From Thermacetogenium phaeum DSM 12270 (GTDB taxonomy: Bacteria; Bacillota; DSM-12270; Thermacetogeniales; Thermacetogeniaceae), in the NCBI RefSeq assembly GCF_000305935.1, contig NC_018870.1, forward strand, positions 265,942-329,941: DNA of 64,000 nt. Direction: 5' to 3'. A program made the translations under genes and the position numbers. Of this stretch, positions 37,198-44,957 are shown piece by piece (positions within the stretch are counted from its first letter, which is position 1; each line of letters begins with the position of its first letter). The notes beneath the pieces were generated by a model. It was given only the letters and a program-made list of their open reading frames with translations, was not told the DNA's origin and did not search any database.

Positions 37198-37965
37198 GTC
37201 GCTTTAATGGCCTGGGCTGCTGATCTGTTTCATAGAGCAGGAGCTTGTTTTCAGTTAAATCGAGAGTCTTCAGTTTTGGTGACCTCGGGGCCGTTTCGCT
37301 TCAGCCGTAATCCGATGTATCTCGGGATGTTGATCTGGCTCCTCGGCATGCCTGTCTTGCTGGGAACACTGAGTACGTCCCTTTTTCCCGTCCTCTTCTT
37401 CCTGGTGGCCAACTTCTTTATTATTATTCCGCTCGAAGAGAGGAGCATGGAGCAACAGTTTGGGGAGCGTTATCTTGATTACGAGCAGCTGTTCGGCGGT
37501 GGCTCTGAAATCGAGAAAAGACCTCGGCCTGCAGCGATGGTTTGGGTGGTAGGAGTTTGTGGTAAACTATTGGCGAGGGCAGGGAAATTTTTGCTGGGCG
37601 GGTGGTTCCTGGTGGACGCAGCGAAACTTGCGGAAGAAAGGGAGAGGCATGTAGCTCTGCTGCGCTCGGAGGTGGCGCGGCTGACTGGGGAGCTGCAGAG
37701 GCTGGGTGCACAAAAGATTGTGCTCTTCGGCTCGATGGCGCGCGGCCGCCTGGACCTGTTCACGGACGTTGATCTGCTGGTAGTGATGGACAGCGAGCTG
37801 CCGTTTGTGGAAAGGAGCGGCTGGGTCTACCGGGAGCTGAGGCCGCGTGTTGACGCTGACATTTTCGTCTATACCGAGGAAGAGTTTGAGACCTTGAAAG
37901 ATGGCGTTTTTCTGAGGAGAGCTCTGGCGGAGGGGGTAGTGCTGTATGAGAAGAAGCCCTCTTGA
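37186..37965 (+). CDS. Fusion of truncated isoprenylcysteine-methyltransferase-like domain and nucleotidyltransferase
   Basis: 259 residues from TTG 37186 (ATG 37207 is an alternative; neither has a good ribosome site). Residues about 25-105 match the C-terminal half of ICMT/phospholipid methyltransferases: TSGPFRFSRNPMYLGMLI, membrane helices, EERSMEQQFGERYLDYEQ. After a short linker, LAEERERHVALLRSEVARL leads into a MNT-type nucleotidyltransferase with LFGSMARGRLDLFTDVDLLVV (GS-x10-DxD). The N-terminal membrane helices of the methyltransferase are missing. Nucleotidyltransferases of this type usually start at LAEER-like helices, so the fusion probably arose by rearrangement. An internal start for the second domain is possible. 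Confidence 0.65.
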   Translation: MFYPVALMAWAADLFHRAGACFQLNRESSVLVTSGPFRFSRNPMYLGMLIWLLGMPVLLGTLSTSLFPVLFFLVANFFIIIPLEERSMEQQFGERYLDYEQLFGGGSEIEKRPRPAAMVWVVGVCGKLLARAGKFLLGGWFLVDAAKLAEERERHVALLRSEVARLTGELQRLGAQKIVLFGSMARGRLDLFTDVDLLVVMDSELPFVERSGWVYRELRPRVDADIFVYTEEEFETLKDGVFLRRALAEGVVLYEKKPS

Positions 37966-38047
37966 AGAAGGTCTGAGGTGGTTAGAAAGCTAAATATGAC
38001 CGGCGGTTTGAGGAGAAGCGTTTTTCCTGGTCGTCACTTGACGGCTA

Positions 38048-38194
38048 TTACATTCCCACACGCTGTTTGCCGGCTTCGATCACTTTTAGAATTCGGTCCA
38101 CATCGTAAACGCAGCCTCTCCACGTTCCACCGCTGATGGATTGTAAGGCAGCCCATAAACGGGTATCGTCTGGGAAATCGGGATCTGGTCTCAT
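38048..38194 (-). CDS. Small protein of unknown function, possibly truncated
   Basis: 48 residues from ATG 38194 with protein-like composition: [34 protein letters not shown], ending AGKQRVGM. The same frame is open and coding-like for another 20 codons upstream ([20 protein letters not shown]) until TAA near 38257, without another start codon, so it may be the 3' remnant of a longer gene. Family not known. The surrounding region 37966-38310 holds nothing else. Confidence 0.45.
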   Translation of the reverse strand: MRPDPDFPDDTRLWAALQSISGGTWRGCVYDVDRILKVIEAGKQRVGM

Positions 38195-38319
38195 ATTCGG
38201 ATTGGGTTCACGGGCAGCTAATACCTTTGCTCCTTCTTCTGGCGTTTTCCTTTTGGCCCTTCTTTATATGGGTCCTCTCCCCAGGTTTATCGCCATAAAA
38301 TACGCCTAATAAACCGCCC

Positions 38320-38473
38320 TAGGCACCGGGTTAACGCCGGCAGCTGCTTTCCGCTCCCTGCTTCGGGAAAGCATCCCTCGGAACTTTCCTCACTTGATAT
38401 ACTCGTGGGGGAGGGCGGTGATCTGCGTCTGTAGGAAACAGCGCTTGACGATCGTGCCCCGGCAGGGTTATAC
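38320..38473 (+). repeat. Duplicated leader and promoter of AbrB-PIN operon (copy B')
   Basis: Bases 38320-38473 match 49097-49252 (starting GGCACCGGGTTAACGCCGGC), including TTGACG (38445-38450), 17-base spacer and TTATAC (38468-38473). At 38474 the sequence jumps to the middle of the toxin gene. Confidence 0.85.
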
Positions 38474-38755
38474 GTCAACCTTGGGGAGGTCGCCTACATT
38501 ACCCAGCGGAAGGCCGGGGCGGGAGGCAGGCGTAAACTTCTGTCTGCGCTGGATGTCCTTCCGGTTGCGATTGTAGACGCCGACCGGGGCCTTGCCCTCG
38601 CGGCGGCGGAGATCAAGACAAAACACGCCGTTTCTTACGCCGACTGCTTCGCGCTCGCCCTGGCCCGGCGCAGCGGGGGAACTGTGGTAACGGGTGACCC
38701 CGAGTTTAAAAAGGCGGAGGGGGTCGCACCGGTTCGCTGGCTCCCCGCCGGGTAA
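38474..38755 (+). pseudogene. vapC: VapC PIN toxin 3' remnant (internal-deletion copy)
   Basis: The translation VNLGEVAYITQRKAGAGGRR to DPEFKKAEGVAP and a variant end WLPAG matches residues 43-139 of the intact toxin at 49515-49934. Relative to that copy exactly 388 bases (49253-49640) are missing, removing the whole antitoxin and the first toxin aspartate. The promoter now abuts the fragment with no start codon. Confidence 0.85.
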
Positions 38756-38891
38756 GTAGAGTGAGGCAGCCAAATGAGGTCAAGGTGCAGGATTCATAAT
38801 GCCTTGAGGATTTTTCTGAGCACGCCGGGGAGGACCACGAGGAGTGGCTATGTTGCTTACGAAAGGTTATAATGGACTTGGGGTGATTAAT

Positions 38892-39104
38892 ATGGCAGTA
38901 GCGCGCGAGTACGTAAAAGCTCTTATTGACCGGCTGACCGATGAACAGGTAGAGGCTTTGCAGGTGATTGTGGAGTCCATGGCTTGGCCGACCGAGAAGG
39001 TCATGCCGGAAGAAGCTGCGGAGATTGAGGAGGAAGCGTTCGCCGATATCGATGCAGGCAGGGGCGTGAAGGCAGAAGATGTCTGGAAAGAACTTGGAAT
39101 TTGA
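38892..39104 (+). CDS. RelB/DUF2281-like antitoxin
   Basis: 70 residues from ATG 38892 (GGGGTG nine bases upstream; the ATG at 38850 is less likely). REYVKALIDRLTDEQVEALQ and an acidic tail EEAAEIEEEAFADIDAGRGV are typical of small antitoxins preceding RelE toxins. It overlaps the start of the broken RelE gene. Confidence 0.72.
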   Translation: MAVAREYVKALIDRLTDEQVEALQVIVESMAWPTEKVMPEEAAEIEEEAFADIDAGRGVKAEDVWKELGI

Positions 39105-39358
39105 AGTGATCTTTTCGCCCAAGGCCATTAAGTAGCTTGAAGCATCTCGAAAAAGACGTGCAGTTACGAATTAAGAGCGCAATTGAAAACAGCTTGCGAT
39201 CCTTCCCACCTCAGGGCGACATCATCAAACTGGAAGGTTACGAGGGAAGGTACAGGCTGCGAGTAGGCGACTGGCGGGTAACTTTCCGATACCAGTTCAA
39301 AACGAGGGAAGTCCACATCGCCGAAATCAAACACCGCAGGGAAGCCTACCGAAAGTAA
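39079..39358 (+). pseudogene. relE: RelE-type toxin with a one-base frameshift
   Basis: From ATG 39079 the frame reads LEFEVIFSPKAIK and meets TAG at 39133-39135. In the next frame (from TTG 39137) it continues KHLEKDVQLRIKSAIE, LEGYEGRYRLRVGDWRVTF and VHIAEIKHRREAYRK, the RelE/ParE core. One inserted base between AAG and TTGAAG explains the break. If translation starts at TTG 39137 a 73-residue toxin lacking strand one would be made, so activity is doubtful. Confidence 0.75.
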
Positions 39359-39380
39359 ACTAAAAAAAGTGATTCAACAG

Positions 39381-39420
39381 AGCGGCTTGTACAAACAAAA
39401 AGATAGCCGCTTTAATTTTT
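39381..39420 (+). terminator. Terminator after the relE-like gene
   Basis: AGCGGCT (39381-39387) pairs with AGCCGCT (39405-39411), followed by TTAATTTTT. Confidence 0.6.
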
Positions 39421-39422
39421 CA

Positions 39423-39503
39423 GGGGCACCAGCCCGCAGAACCATTCTCATAAAAACGGGATGAGGTAGGCCGAAGGCCGGAGTTCAAACCTGGTGCAGC
39501 CCC
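39423..39503 (+). ncRNA. Candidate structured RNA with H-type pseudoknot
   Basis: GGGGCACCAG (39423-39432) can close with CTGGTGCAGCCCC (39491-39503; two or three bulged bases). Inside, CCCG (39433-39436) pairs with CGGG (39457-39460) while CTCAT (39447-39451) pairs with ATGAG (39461-39465), giving the order of an H-type pseudoknot. GGCC-GAA-GGCC (39469-39479) forms a third hairpin. I match this to no known RNA family; it is not a tRNA. The remaining 39504-39920 shows no supported gene. Confidence 0.35.
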
Positions 39504-39921
39504 TCAGAGCCACCCAGCAGAAAATGCACCTGGGAGAGTTCAGCGGAACAGCCGGTCACCTAAGGCAGCGGACCGAAACCACCCCTGGTCAGAAGCAAAT
39601 TTTCAAGGCGTTTAGCCGTCAAAGAACCACCACTTCTTTTCTCCATAAGCCCCACAGGCTAGAGGGACGCCTAGTAACACACCTTTAGAAACGCACATCC
39701 TGAAACCCTTGCTCCATACGGCTTCCGGCCTTCTGTTTGTCTGTGGACTGTCGAACTCCGCTTTCTCCGAAGGCCGATTTCCCTGAACCCAGCCGATTTC
39801 GTGGCTGTATCCGGGATTGAATTGGGCCAGGTCTGCAGTGGCGTGACAGGAGTAGTCGCCAGGAAGGTGCACAAAAGGAAGAGTTTTAAAAATTTATGCG
39901 GTGAAGGCGCGGCCTTTGACG

Positions 39922-39950
39922 TTGACGTGTGGGATACAGAAGGGTATCAT
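39922..39950 (+). promoter_or_regulatory. Predicted promoter of the HTH-PIN operon
   Basis: TTGACG (39922-39927), 17-base spacer, TATCAT (39945-39950), about 60 bases before the ATG. Confidence 0.5.
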
Positions 39951-40010
39951 AGAGACAAAGATAAATAAAGAGGAAAAAAGGGTAAGCTAAAAAGCAGGAG
40001 GTAGCTTAAA

Positions 40011-40289
40011 GTGAAAAGGCTTTTGACACCGGAAGAGGCAGCGGAACTTCTCGCGGTAAGTCCCAAGAGTGTGAGAAAATGGCTGTGGCAGGGAAAGTTA
40101 AAGGGCGTCAGGGTGGGAAGGCTGTGGCGGATAAGGGAAAGCGACCTAGAGGCCTTTCTGGAAGATAGGAGCTTTCAAAAGAGTCTGCCGCAAAGAGAAT
40201 ATACCCGCCAAGAGATTCGCGGATTTCTAAAGGCTGATAAAATCGCGCCAGAAGTGGCCCGCCAGGTAGAACGTCTGCTCAACCGATGA
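40011..40289 (+). CDS. Excisionase-family HTH protein, likely antitoxin
   Basis: 92 residues, strong GGAGG upstream. LLTPEEAAELLAVSPKSVRK and GVRVGRLWRIRESDLEAFL form the MerR/excisionase (helix_turn_helix_17) winged helix. The C-terminal 35 residues are helical and charged. It overlaps the next PIN gene by four bases (ATGA), the arrangement of an HTH-PIN toxin-antitoxin pair rather than of a phage excisionase. Confidence 0.82.
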   Translation: MKRLLTPEEAAELLAVSPKSVRKWLWQGKLKGVRVGRLWRIRESDLEAFLEDRSFQKSLPQREYTRQEIRGFLKADKIAPEVARQVERLLNR

Positions 40290-40738
40290 GCGAAAAAATC
40301 AAGGTTTTCTTAGATGCGAGTTGCTGGATAGCGGCTGCGGGTTCTCCTAGTGGCGGGTTGGCAGCAATCCTCAAACTTGCAAGGGCGGGTTACCTCAAAA
40401 TTGTGGCTACCAAGGAGATCCTTTGGGAGGCTGAGCGGAACATAAAGACCAAAATGGGCAAGGAGGCTCTACTGCGCTACTATCAGGAACTTGGGACCAC
40501 GGAAGTAGAGATAGTAGACCAACCTACACCAGAAGAAAAAGCCCAATGGAAAAGTATGGTTGCAGAAAAGGATTGCCATGTGCTTGCTGGTGCTTATAAG
40601 GCAGCAGCGGATTTCTTGGTTTCTTTGGATAAACGCCATATACTGACCGAGAAAGTGAAAGAAGGGTTTCCTATACCTGTTAAGGATACTGGCGAATTTC
40701 TAGAAGGCCTAGTTTCAGAGCTAACGAAAGAAGATTGA
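40286..40738 (+). CDS. PIN-domain toxin
   Basis: 150 residues. KVFLDASCWIAAAGSPSGG contains the first PIN aspartate, ATKEILWEAERNI the conserved glutamate, and DCHVLAGAYKAAADFLVSLD the later acids (COG2405/DUF3368-like PIN subgroup). The gene overlaps the upstream HTH gene. The frame is complete, so this is one of the few intact modules in the island. Confidence 0.82.
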   Translation: MSEKIKVFLDASCWIAAAGSPSGGLAAILKLARAGYLKIVATKEILWEAERNIKTKMGKEALLRYYQELGTTEVEIVDQPTPEEKAQWKSMVAEKDCHVLAGAYKAAADFLVSLDKRHILTEKVKEGFPIPVKDTGEFLEGLVSELTKED

Positions 40739-40880
40739 AACCAGGTTGAAAGTGATGTGACCGCTAAGCGAAAAAGGTGGCTGTGCGCCTGGTGCGGAAG
40801 ATTGGCGGCAAAGAAACACGAGGGGATCAGTTCATTCTGGCAGCAGATGATCTCCTTATTTTGTTGCTGTTAGACGTTTT

Positions 40881-41028
40881 TCCAGTAAGCGGCAAATAAC
40901 TTTGCCTGCTGCAATTTATAAAAAGCTCGGCATCCAGCCGGGACAAAAAATGTTATTAGAAGTTCAAGGGGACAAAATTATTCTTTCGCCGAAGACTACA
41001 AGAACAGAATTGCCCATGTCAAGCGATT
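40881..41028 (+). pseudogene. AbrB antitoxin / PIN toxin fragment with internal deletion
   Basis: SSKRQITLPAAIYKKLGIQ to KIILSPKTT matches the AbrB protein at 42187-42444, here with the lysine codon AAG that is TAG in the other copy. After the ACTACAAG shared with 42327-42334 it jumps to AACAGAATTGCCCATGTCAA, the start region of the PIN partner (42443 onward), and then to the 68-bp repeat at 41029. About 108 bases are deleted relative to the other copy. Confidence 0.75.
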
Positions 41029-41096
41029 CTTTCGATTATTCCGACCCGACCTTCTCAGCACTATGCCATTAAACCCCTCGCAGTTTGTTTCATCCC
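41029..41096. repeat. 68-bp direct repeat (copy of 37130-37197)
   Basis: One mismatch to the other copy; flanked here by gene fragments on both sides. Confidence 0.87.
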
Positions 41097-41157
41097 CAAA
41101 AAGCTGATGTGGGCATCCTCCTTGTGGTTCGATCATCCACAACACTCTTCTGTGGTT

Positions 41158-41202
41158 CGAAAATTGCCGCCCGCTGGACGGCGGGGCTCATCGTGATGAA
41201 CG
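41158..41202 (+). pseudogene. GT4 glycosyltransferase fragment
   Basis: Fifteen codons translate to KIAARWTAGLIVMNG, matching AAVWTDGLIVMNGEDY of the EpsD-like transferase at 21413-22540. Codons differ, so it derives from a paralogue rather than that gene. Confidence 0.5.
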
Positions 41203-41226
41203 GTTTCTGTTGGTGTTGCTGTTGCT

Positions 41227-41373
41227 ACAGGGCAGGTTTCTGACAAAACCCGGTACTTGGAGGCGATATGATCAACCCCGCGCTGCGGCACCTCGTTCTC
41301 TGCATCGACTGTTTCTGCCCTCTGTAAGAGGCTGGATCCTATTATCAACGGCTGGAACGAGCGGCAAAGAAAC
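41227..41373 (+). pseudogene. IS256/Mutator-type transposase fragment
   Basis: The frame TGQVSDKTRYLEAI, a TGA at 41269-41271, then RCGTSFSASTVSALCKRLDP and IINGWNERQRN matches the conserved region of Mutator transposases before the first catalytic aspartate. Only about 48 codons remain, so this is a relic of a lost element. Confidence 0.65.
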
Positions 41374-41400
41374 ACGAGGGTTTACATTTAAAGCCGCTAC

Positions 41401-41424
41401 CTTTACTATAAAATAAAAGTAAAG
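41401..41424 (+). promoter_or_regulatory. Inverted repeat before AbrB-PIN module, possible operator
   Basis: CTTTACT (41401-41407) and AGTAAAG (41418-41424) flank TATAAAAT-rich sequence, 20 bases before the antitoxin ATG. Confidence 0.4.
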
Positions 41425-41443
41425 TAAAAGGAGTTAGGTAGTT

Positions 41444-41701
41444 ATGCCAATTGCAAAAGTTTCGTCAAAAGGCCAGGTAACCATTCCGGCAGAAATACGC
41501 AAATTTTTAGGGGTCACACCGGGTTCCCGCCTTCGTTTTGTTATCAGAGGAGACGTTGTGCAGATTGAAAAAGACGGCAAGGGTATAGCCGCTCTGAAAG
41601 GCAGCTTGCAGGTTGATGGGGAACAGGACTTCTTGAAGGCGCGCCACCACGCTATGGGGGAGGTTGCCGGAGAAATTGCAAAGGAAGGCCAAGGTGATTG
41701 A
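41444..41701 (+). CDS. vapB: AbrB/MazE-family antitoxin
   Basis: 85 residues with AAGGAG upstream of ATG 41444. AKVSSKGQVTIPAEIRKFLG and GSRLRFVIRGDVVQIEKD form the SpoVT/AbrB fold; a short acidic C-terminus follows. It overlaps the PIN gene by eight bases. Sequence distinct from the copy A/B family, so an independent module. Confidence 0.88.
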   Translation: MPIAKVSSKGQVTIPAEIRKFLGVTPGSRLRFVIRGDVVQIEKDGKGIAALKGSLQVDGEQDFLKARHHAMGEVAGEIAKEGQGD

Positions 41702-42090
41702 TGCCAATATCGTACTTCGTTTTCTATTGAATGATGACCCTGAAAAGGCCGAACGATGTTCTGCCCTTTTGCAGAGGGTTGAAAGCGGAGACGAGAAAGT
41801 ATTTTTACCTGATCTGGTTATTGCGGACATAGTATGGACATTGGAAAAGTTTTATCGCCAACCTAAAGCCAGGATAAGGGAATTATTGCTCCCTCTGATC
41901 TCACTTCGCGGCATGCGTCTTTCAAGCAAATCGGTGGCCAGGAATGCTCTGAAGTGGTATGTAGAAAAAAAACATAGACTGGACGGATGCTTTTGTTGCC
42001 GCTAAAATGGCAGCGGAAAGGCAGCTGGAGATTTACTCTTACGATCGTCATTTTGATAAGTTTTCGGGAATTAAAAGGATTGAGCCTTAA
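41694..42090 (+). pseudogene. vapC: VapC-type PIN toxin, frameshifted in an A8 run
   Basis: From GTG 41694 (AAGGAAGG just upstream): VIDANIVLRFLLNDDPEKAE and LPDLVIADIVWTLEKFY are the PIN start. At eight A's (41965-41972) the frame breaks and stops at 42003-42005. One frame over it continues NIDWTDAFVAAKMAAERQLE and IYSYDRHFDKFSGIKRIEP to TAA 42088-42090. With seven A's the toxin would be complete (about 131 residues). A sequencing error or slippage at the run could mean it is still made. Confidence 0.8.
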
Positions 42091-42186
42091 ATAGCTCCGC
42101 TGCTTTGCCGTTCCAGTAAGCTGTTGTTATGACCAGTTACTGAGTTTATAATACCCTTTAAGAAAGAACTATATGGAGGGCAAAAA

Positions 42187-42444
42187 GTGGAGCAGGTTAT
42201 AGTAAGAGTTTCCAGTTAGCGGCAAATAACTTTGCCTGCTGCAATTTATAATAAGCTCGGCATCCAGCCGGGACAAAAAATGTTATTAGAGGTTCAAGGG
42301 GACAAAATTATTCTTTCGCCGAAGACTACAAGTTATACGGAACTATTGGCCGGTTCATTGAAGAACGTCTATGGCCGAACTCCGGAAGAGGTCAACGATT
42401 ACATCAGGAAGGAACGCGAAACATGGGGCAAGACACTTTCTTGA
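42187..42444 (+). pseudogene. vapB: AbrB-family antitoxin with an in-frame amber codon
   Basis: GTG 42187 with GGAGGG upstream reads VEQVIVRVSS, then TAG (42217-42219), then RQITLPAAIYNKLGIQPGQK and on to TTSYTELLAGSL and the natural stop. The position of the TAG is lysine (AAG) in the fragment at 40881-41028 and in the family motif SSKxQITLP. Re-initiation at TTG 42232 would delete the first strand of the DNA-binding fold. Confidence 0.75.
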
Positions 42445-42590
42445 ACAGAATTGCCCATGTCAAGCGATTATTACTTGACACGAATGCAATAATCTATTTT
42501 TTGCAAGGTATTAGCCCTTACGACGCCGTTTTAAATCCTTTATTCCATCTTTTTGAAGAGGGAAGACTACAGGTAGCGCTCCTGGCAAAT
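42423..42590 (+). pseudogene. vapC: PIN toxin N-terminal fragment
   Basis: HVKRLLLDTNAIIYFLQGIS is the first strand of a PIN toxin with its catalytic aspartate. The coding sequence is recognisable to about EEGRLQ and is then replaced by the 3' flank of the converging diguanylate cyclase gene. The overlap with the antitoxin frame is as in intact modules. Confidence 0.7.
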
Positions 42591-42604
42591 GTACGTGCAC
42601 AAAA

Positions 42605-44443
42605 TCATGCTGGGCCTGGGCTTTGTTTTCTCATTTTGTTTTCGTACATCCGAAGATCGCTTTCTTTCAGCACCTCTTCCCACTTTTCCCCGGTTTCCGG
42701 CCTCCAGGTGGCGATGCCGAAGCTCAACTCTACAGGTGGTTTGCCAACGCTTTTCCTTTCTTCACTAAGGACCTCCAGCTTGCCTTTGATTCTCTCCACA
42801 ACCTTTTGTGCACCTGATTCTTCTATTTCCGGAATGATCAGCAGGAATTCGTCACCACCGTAGCGGAAAGAGAGGTCGATTTCCCGAACAGAATTCAGCA
42901 AAGTTTCTGCCACCTCTTTGAGGACTTCGTCCCCTTCCATGTGTGAGTAACGGTCATTTATTTCTTTGAAGTTGTTTACATCCATCATCACAAAAGAAAG
43001 CGGGTGTCTGTAGCGCCTGGCGCGTTCTACCTCTTTCTGGATTCTCTCAGTGAAGTAAATGCGGTTGTAAAGACCTGTGAGCCCGTCTCTTATGGCCTGT
43101 TTCCGCAGCTTTTCTTCTGTTTCCAGACTGTGGAGGGCATGGGCCAGGCTCTTTGCGAGCATCTGGAGGAGCTCCATTTCTTCGTCATCAAAAGCGTTCG
43201 GGTGTATGGAATAAACGTTGAGAACTCCAAAGACTTCATCTTCATATATCAAAGGTATGGCTGCGGAAGAAGCGTAGCCCCTCTTTTTTGCTTCAAAGCG
43301 CCAGGGCTCGAAAGTAGGGTCGTCGGCAGTATTTCTCACCACTTTCGGTTGTCTTGTTTTGACGGCTCTGCCGGTAGGACCCATGCCGGTATCCGCCTCA
43401 TCCCAGGTGATCTTTACTGCTTCCAGGTAGCCATCTTCGAAACCGGCTTTGGCTACCGGTATCACTCTTTTTGTGTTTTTTTCGGTCATCCCGAGCCAGG
43501 CGAAGATGTAGCTCCTTTTCTGGGTTAAAATTTTGCAGGCCTTCTGAAGCAGTTTTTCCGGGTTCTTTTCCGCAATGATGGTGCACATAACGTCGAGCAC
43601 ACAACGCCTAATGTTCTCAAGGTGGTTGATCCGCTCTTCGATTCTTTTGCGCTCTGTAATATCCTTAACAACGATGATAGCACCCCTGAAGTCCCCGTTT
43701 TTCATTATCGGATTGGCTGCAATTTCCAAATAACATTCTCTGCCGTAAAGTGACCGAAAAGGCGTCTCCAGAACAACTGTTTTGTTTTCCCGGTATTTAT
43801 CGAATAGTTTATCCAGCCCGGCTTGCCCGACGGAAGGGATCGTCCTTACATCCGTGCCTATGGTTAGAGTTTCTTCGCCTTCTTTCAACCCCAAAATCTT
43901 CCTCATAGCTCGGTTAATGCGCTCGATTCTGAATTCATCGTCAATCTTGATTATCCCCACCGGGCTGGCTTCAAAGATGGCGCTAAGTTCATCCTGAGCT
44001 TTTTTCCGCAGTTCGATTTCATCTTTTAGGCTGGAGTAAGCACGGGAAAAACCTACAACGACGAGAGTAAGGCCGCTTATAACGAGGATGCCTTCCAGTG
44101 TTGTGTCGAAGAGTTCTGGTTCGGAAGTAAATTCGTCAAAAAAGTCAATTAACCGGCCAAGCGTAAATAATGACCAGCCCAATTGCAAAAAGTTAATCTT
44201 GAGACGCAAGATATAGATATAGGAGATAAGAATGCATGAGAGGGTGAGACCTTCGATGATCACATCTTGAAGGTCCAGTTTGCCAATCGGGTGGAGTTTA
44301 AAAGAAAAAAACCAACCTGTGGTTGTCGCTATTAAGGCCAATAAAAAAAAGCGATGGCAGATCAATGCTGTTTTCGACTTTTGATGCTGTTCTGACTTGT
44401 GATACTGTTCTTGATCTTTTTTCATTTGTGCTCTTCTATTCAT
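42605..44443 (-). CDS. Membrane diguanylate cyclase with PAS, GAF and GGDEF domains
   Basis: 612 residues from ATG 44443 (AGGGATAG six bases upstream; the frame extends to 44503 without a better start). Order: about four membrane helices (residues 25-150), PAS domain (SAIFEASPVGIIKIDDEFRI to VVKDITERKRIEE), GAF domain (about 290-440; AAIPLIYEDEVFGVLNVYS), and GGDEF domain with RDGLTGLYNRIYF and YGGDEFLLI. The I-site RxxD (REID) stands five residues before GGDEF, so product inhibition by c-di-GMP is expected. It is intact and well preserved in an otherwise broken neighbourhood; the c-di-GMP made could control the motility genes nearby. Confidence 0.92.
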   Translation of the reverse strand: MNRRAQMKKDQEQYHKSEQHQKSKTALICHRFFLLALIATTTGWFFSFKLHPIGKLDLQDVIIEGLTLSCILISYIYILRLKINFLQLGWSLFTLGRLIDFFDEFTSEPELFDTTLEGILVISGLTLVVVGFSRAYSSLKDEIELRKKAQDELSAIFEASPVGIIKIDDEFRIERINRAMRKILGLKEGEETLTIGTDVRTIPSVGQAGLDKLFDKYRENKTVVLETPFRSLYGRECYLEIAANPIMKNGDFRGAIIVVKDITERKRIEERINHLENIRRCVLDVMCTIIAEKNPEKLLQKACKILTQKRSYIFAWLGMTEKNTKRVIPVAKAGFEDGYLEAVKITWDEADTGMGPTGRAVKTRQPKVVRNTADDPTFEPWRFEAKKRGYASSAAIPLIYEDEVFGVLNVYSIHPNAFDDEEMELLQMLAKSLAHALHSLETEEKLRKQAIRDGLTGLYNRIYFTERIQKEVERARRYRHPLSFVMMDVNNFKEINDRYSHMEGDEVLKEVAETLLNSVREIDLSFRYGGDEFLLIIPEIEESGAQKVVERIKGKLEVLSEERKSVGKPPVELSFGIATWRPETGEKWEEVLKESDLRMYENKMRKQSPGPA

Positions 44444-44957
44444 TGGGCTATCCCTGACTTGCTTGTTTATTACAAAAAACACTTGCTGGAAAAATTCATA
44501 CAATACACAAAGTAATAATACACAAAGTATTATTCCTTTTTCAAGCAGTGTTTTTAATTAGCAGAAGGCGCACCGAATACTGCAGACTGGGTGTGCGATG
44601 TAATATGAGTTAATAAGCAATGTTGGACGGCCTGGACTTCTTGCCCCGCTTCCTGCTGGTGTGTGAGGCGGTGGCACCTGGGTCACATTGGGGGATTGGG
44701 GGCGCGATCTATTTTCAAGGCAGACCCTCACGCCGCTGGCGGCGGCACCAACAGAGTATGAAAATACCCGACGGGTCTGCCGGCGAGCGACCTATGGAAG
44801 GCCGGGTAACAGGACAAGCAATATGTTACGCAGCATCTCAGAGCTGTCCCGAAGCGAGCCGTCGTCCTGTCCGGCCTGGAATCGGAAGTCGAGCGGCAGA
44901 CCGGCAGGGTATGCGGTCTATTTTCATGGCAGGATTATCGTAATAAATAATGCCGGC
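44444..44957. other. Intergenic region with short repeats
   Basis: Bases 44515-44600 repeat sequence seen at 29115-29175 and at 28330-28370 (tracts such as CTTTTTCAAGCAGT and CGAATACTGCAGACTGGG). The GC-rich part 44620-44940 has two overlapping frames with no recognisable family; I support neither as a gene. Confidence 0.45.

Noticed and set aside
39423-39503. tRNA or tRNA-like molecule (GGGGC...GTTCAAAC...GCCCC)
   Set aside because: There is a T-loop-like GTTCAAAC, but the anticodon arm and D arm are missing and the outer stem is too long; the pseudoknot pairing explains the bases better.
40011-40289. Phage excisionase
   Set aside because: No integrase or att repeats nearby and the gene overlaps a PIN toxin, so an antitoxin role is preferred.
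41269-41271. In-frame TGA as a selenocysteine codon
   Set aside because: It lies in a short transposase relic with no SECIS-like hairpin directly downstream; simple decay is sufficient.
42217-42219. In-frame TAG as pyrrolysine
   Set aside because: The duplicate copy has lysine AAG, the family requires lysine there, and the toxin partner is truncated; a nonsense mutation is simpler.
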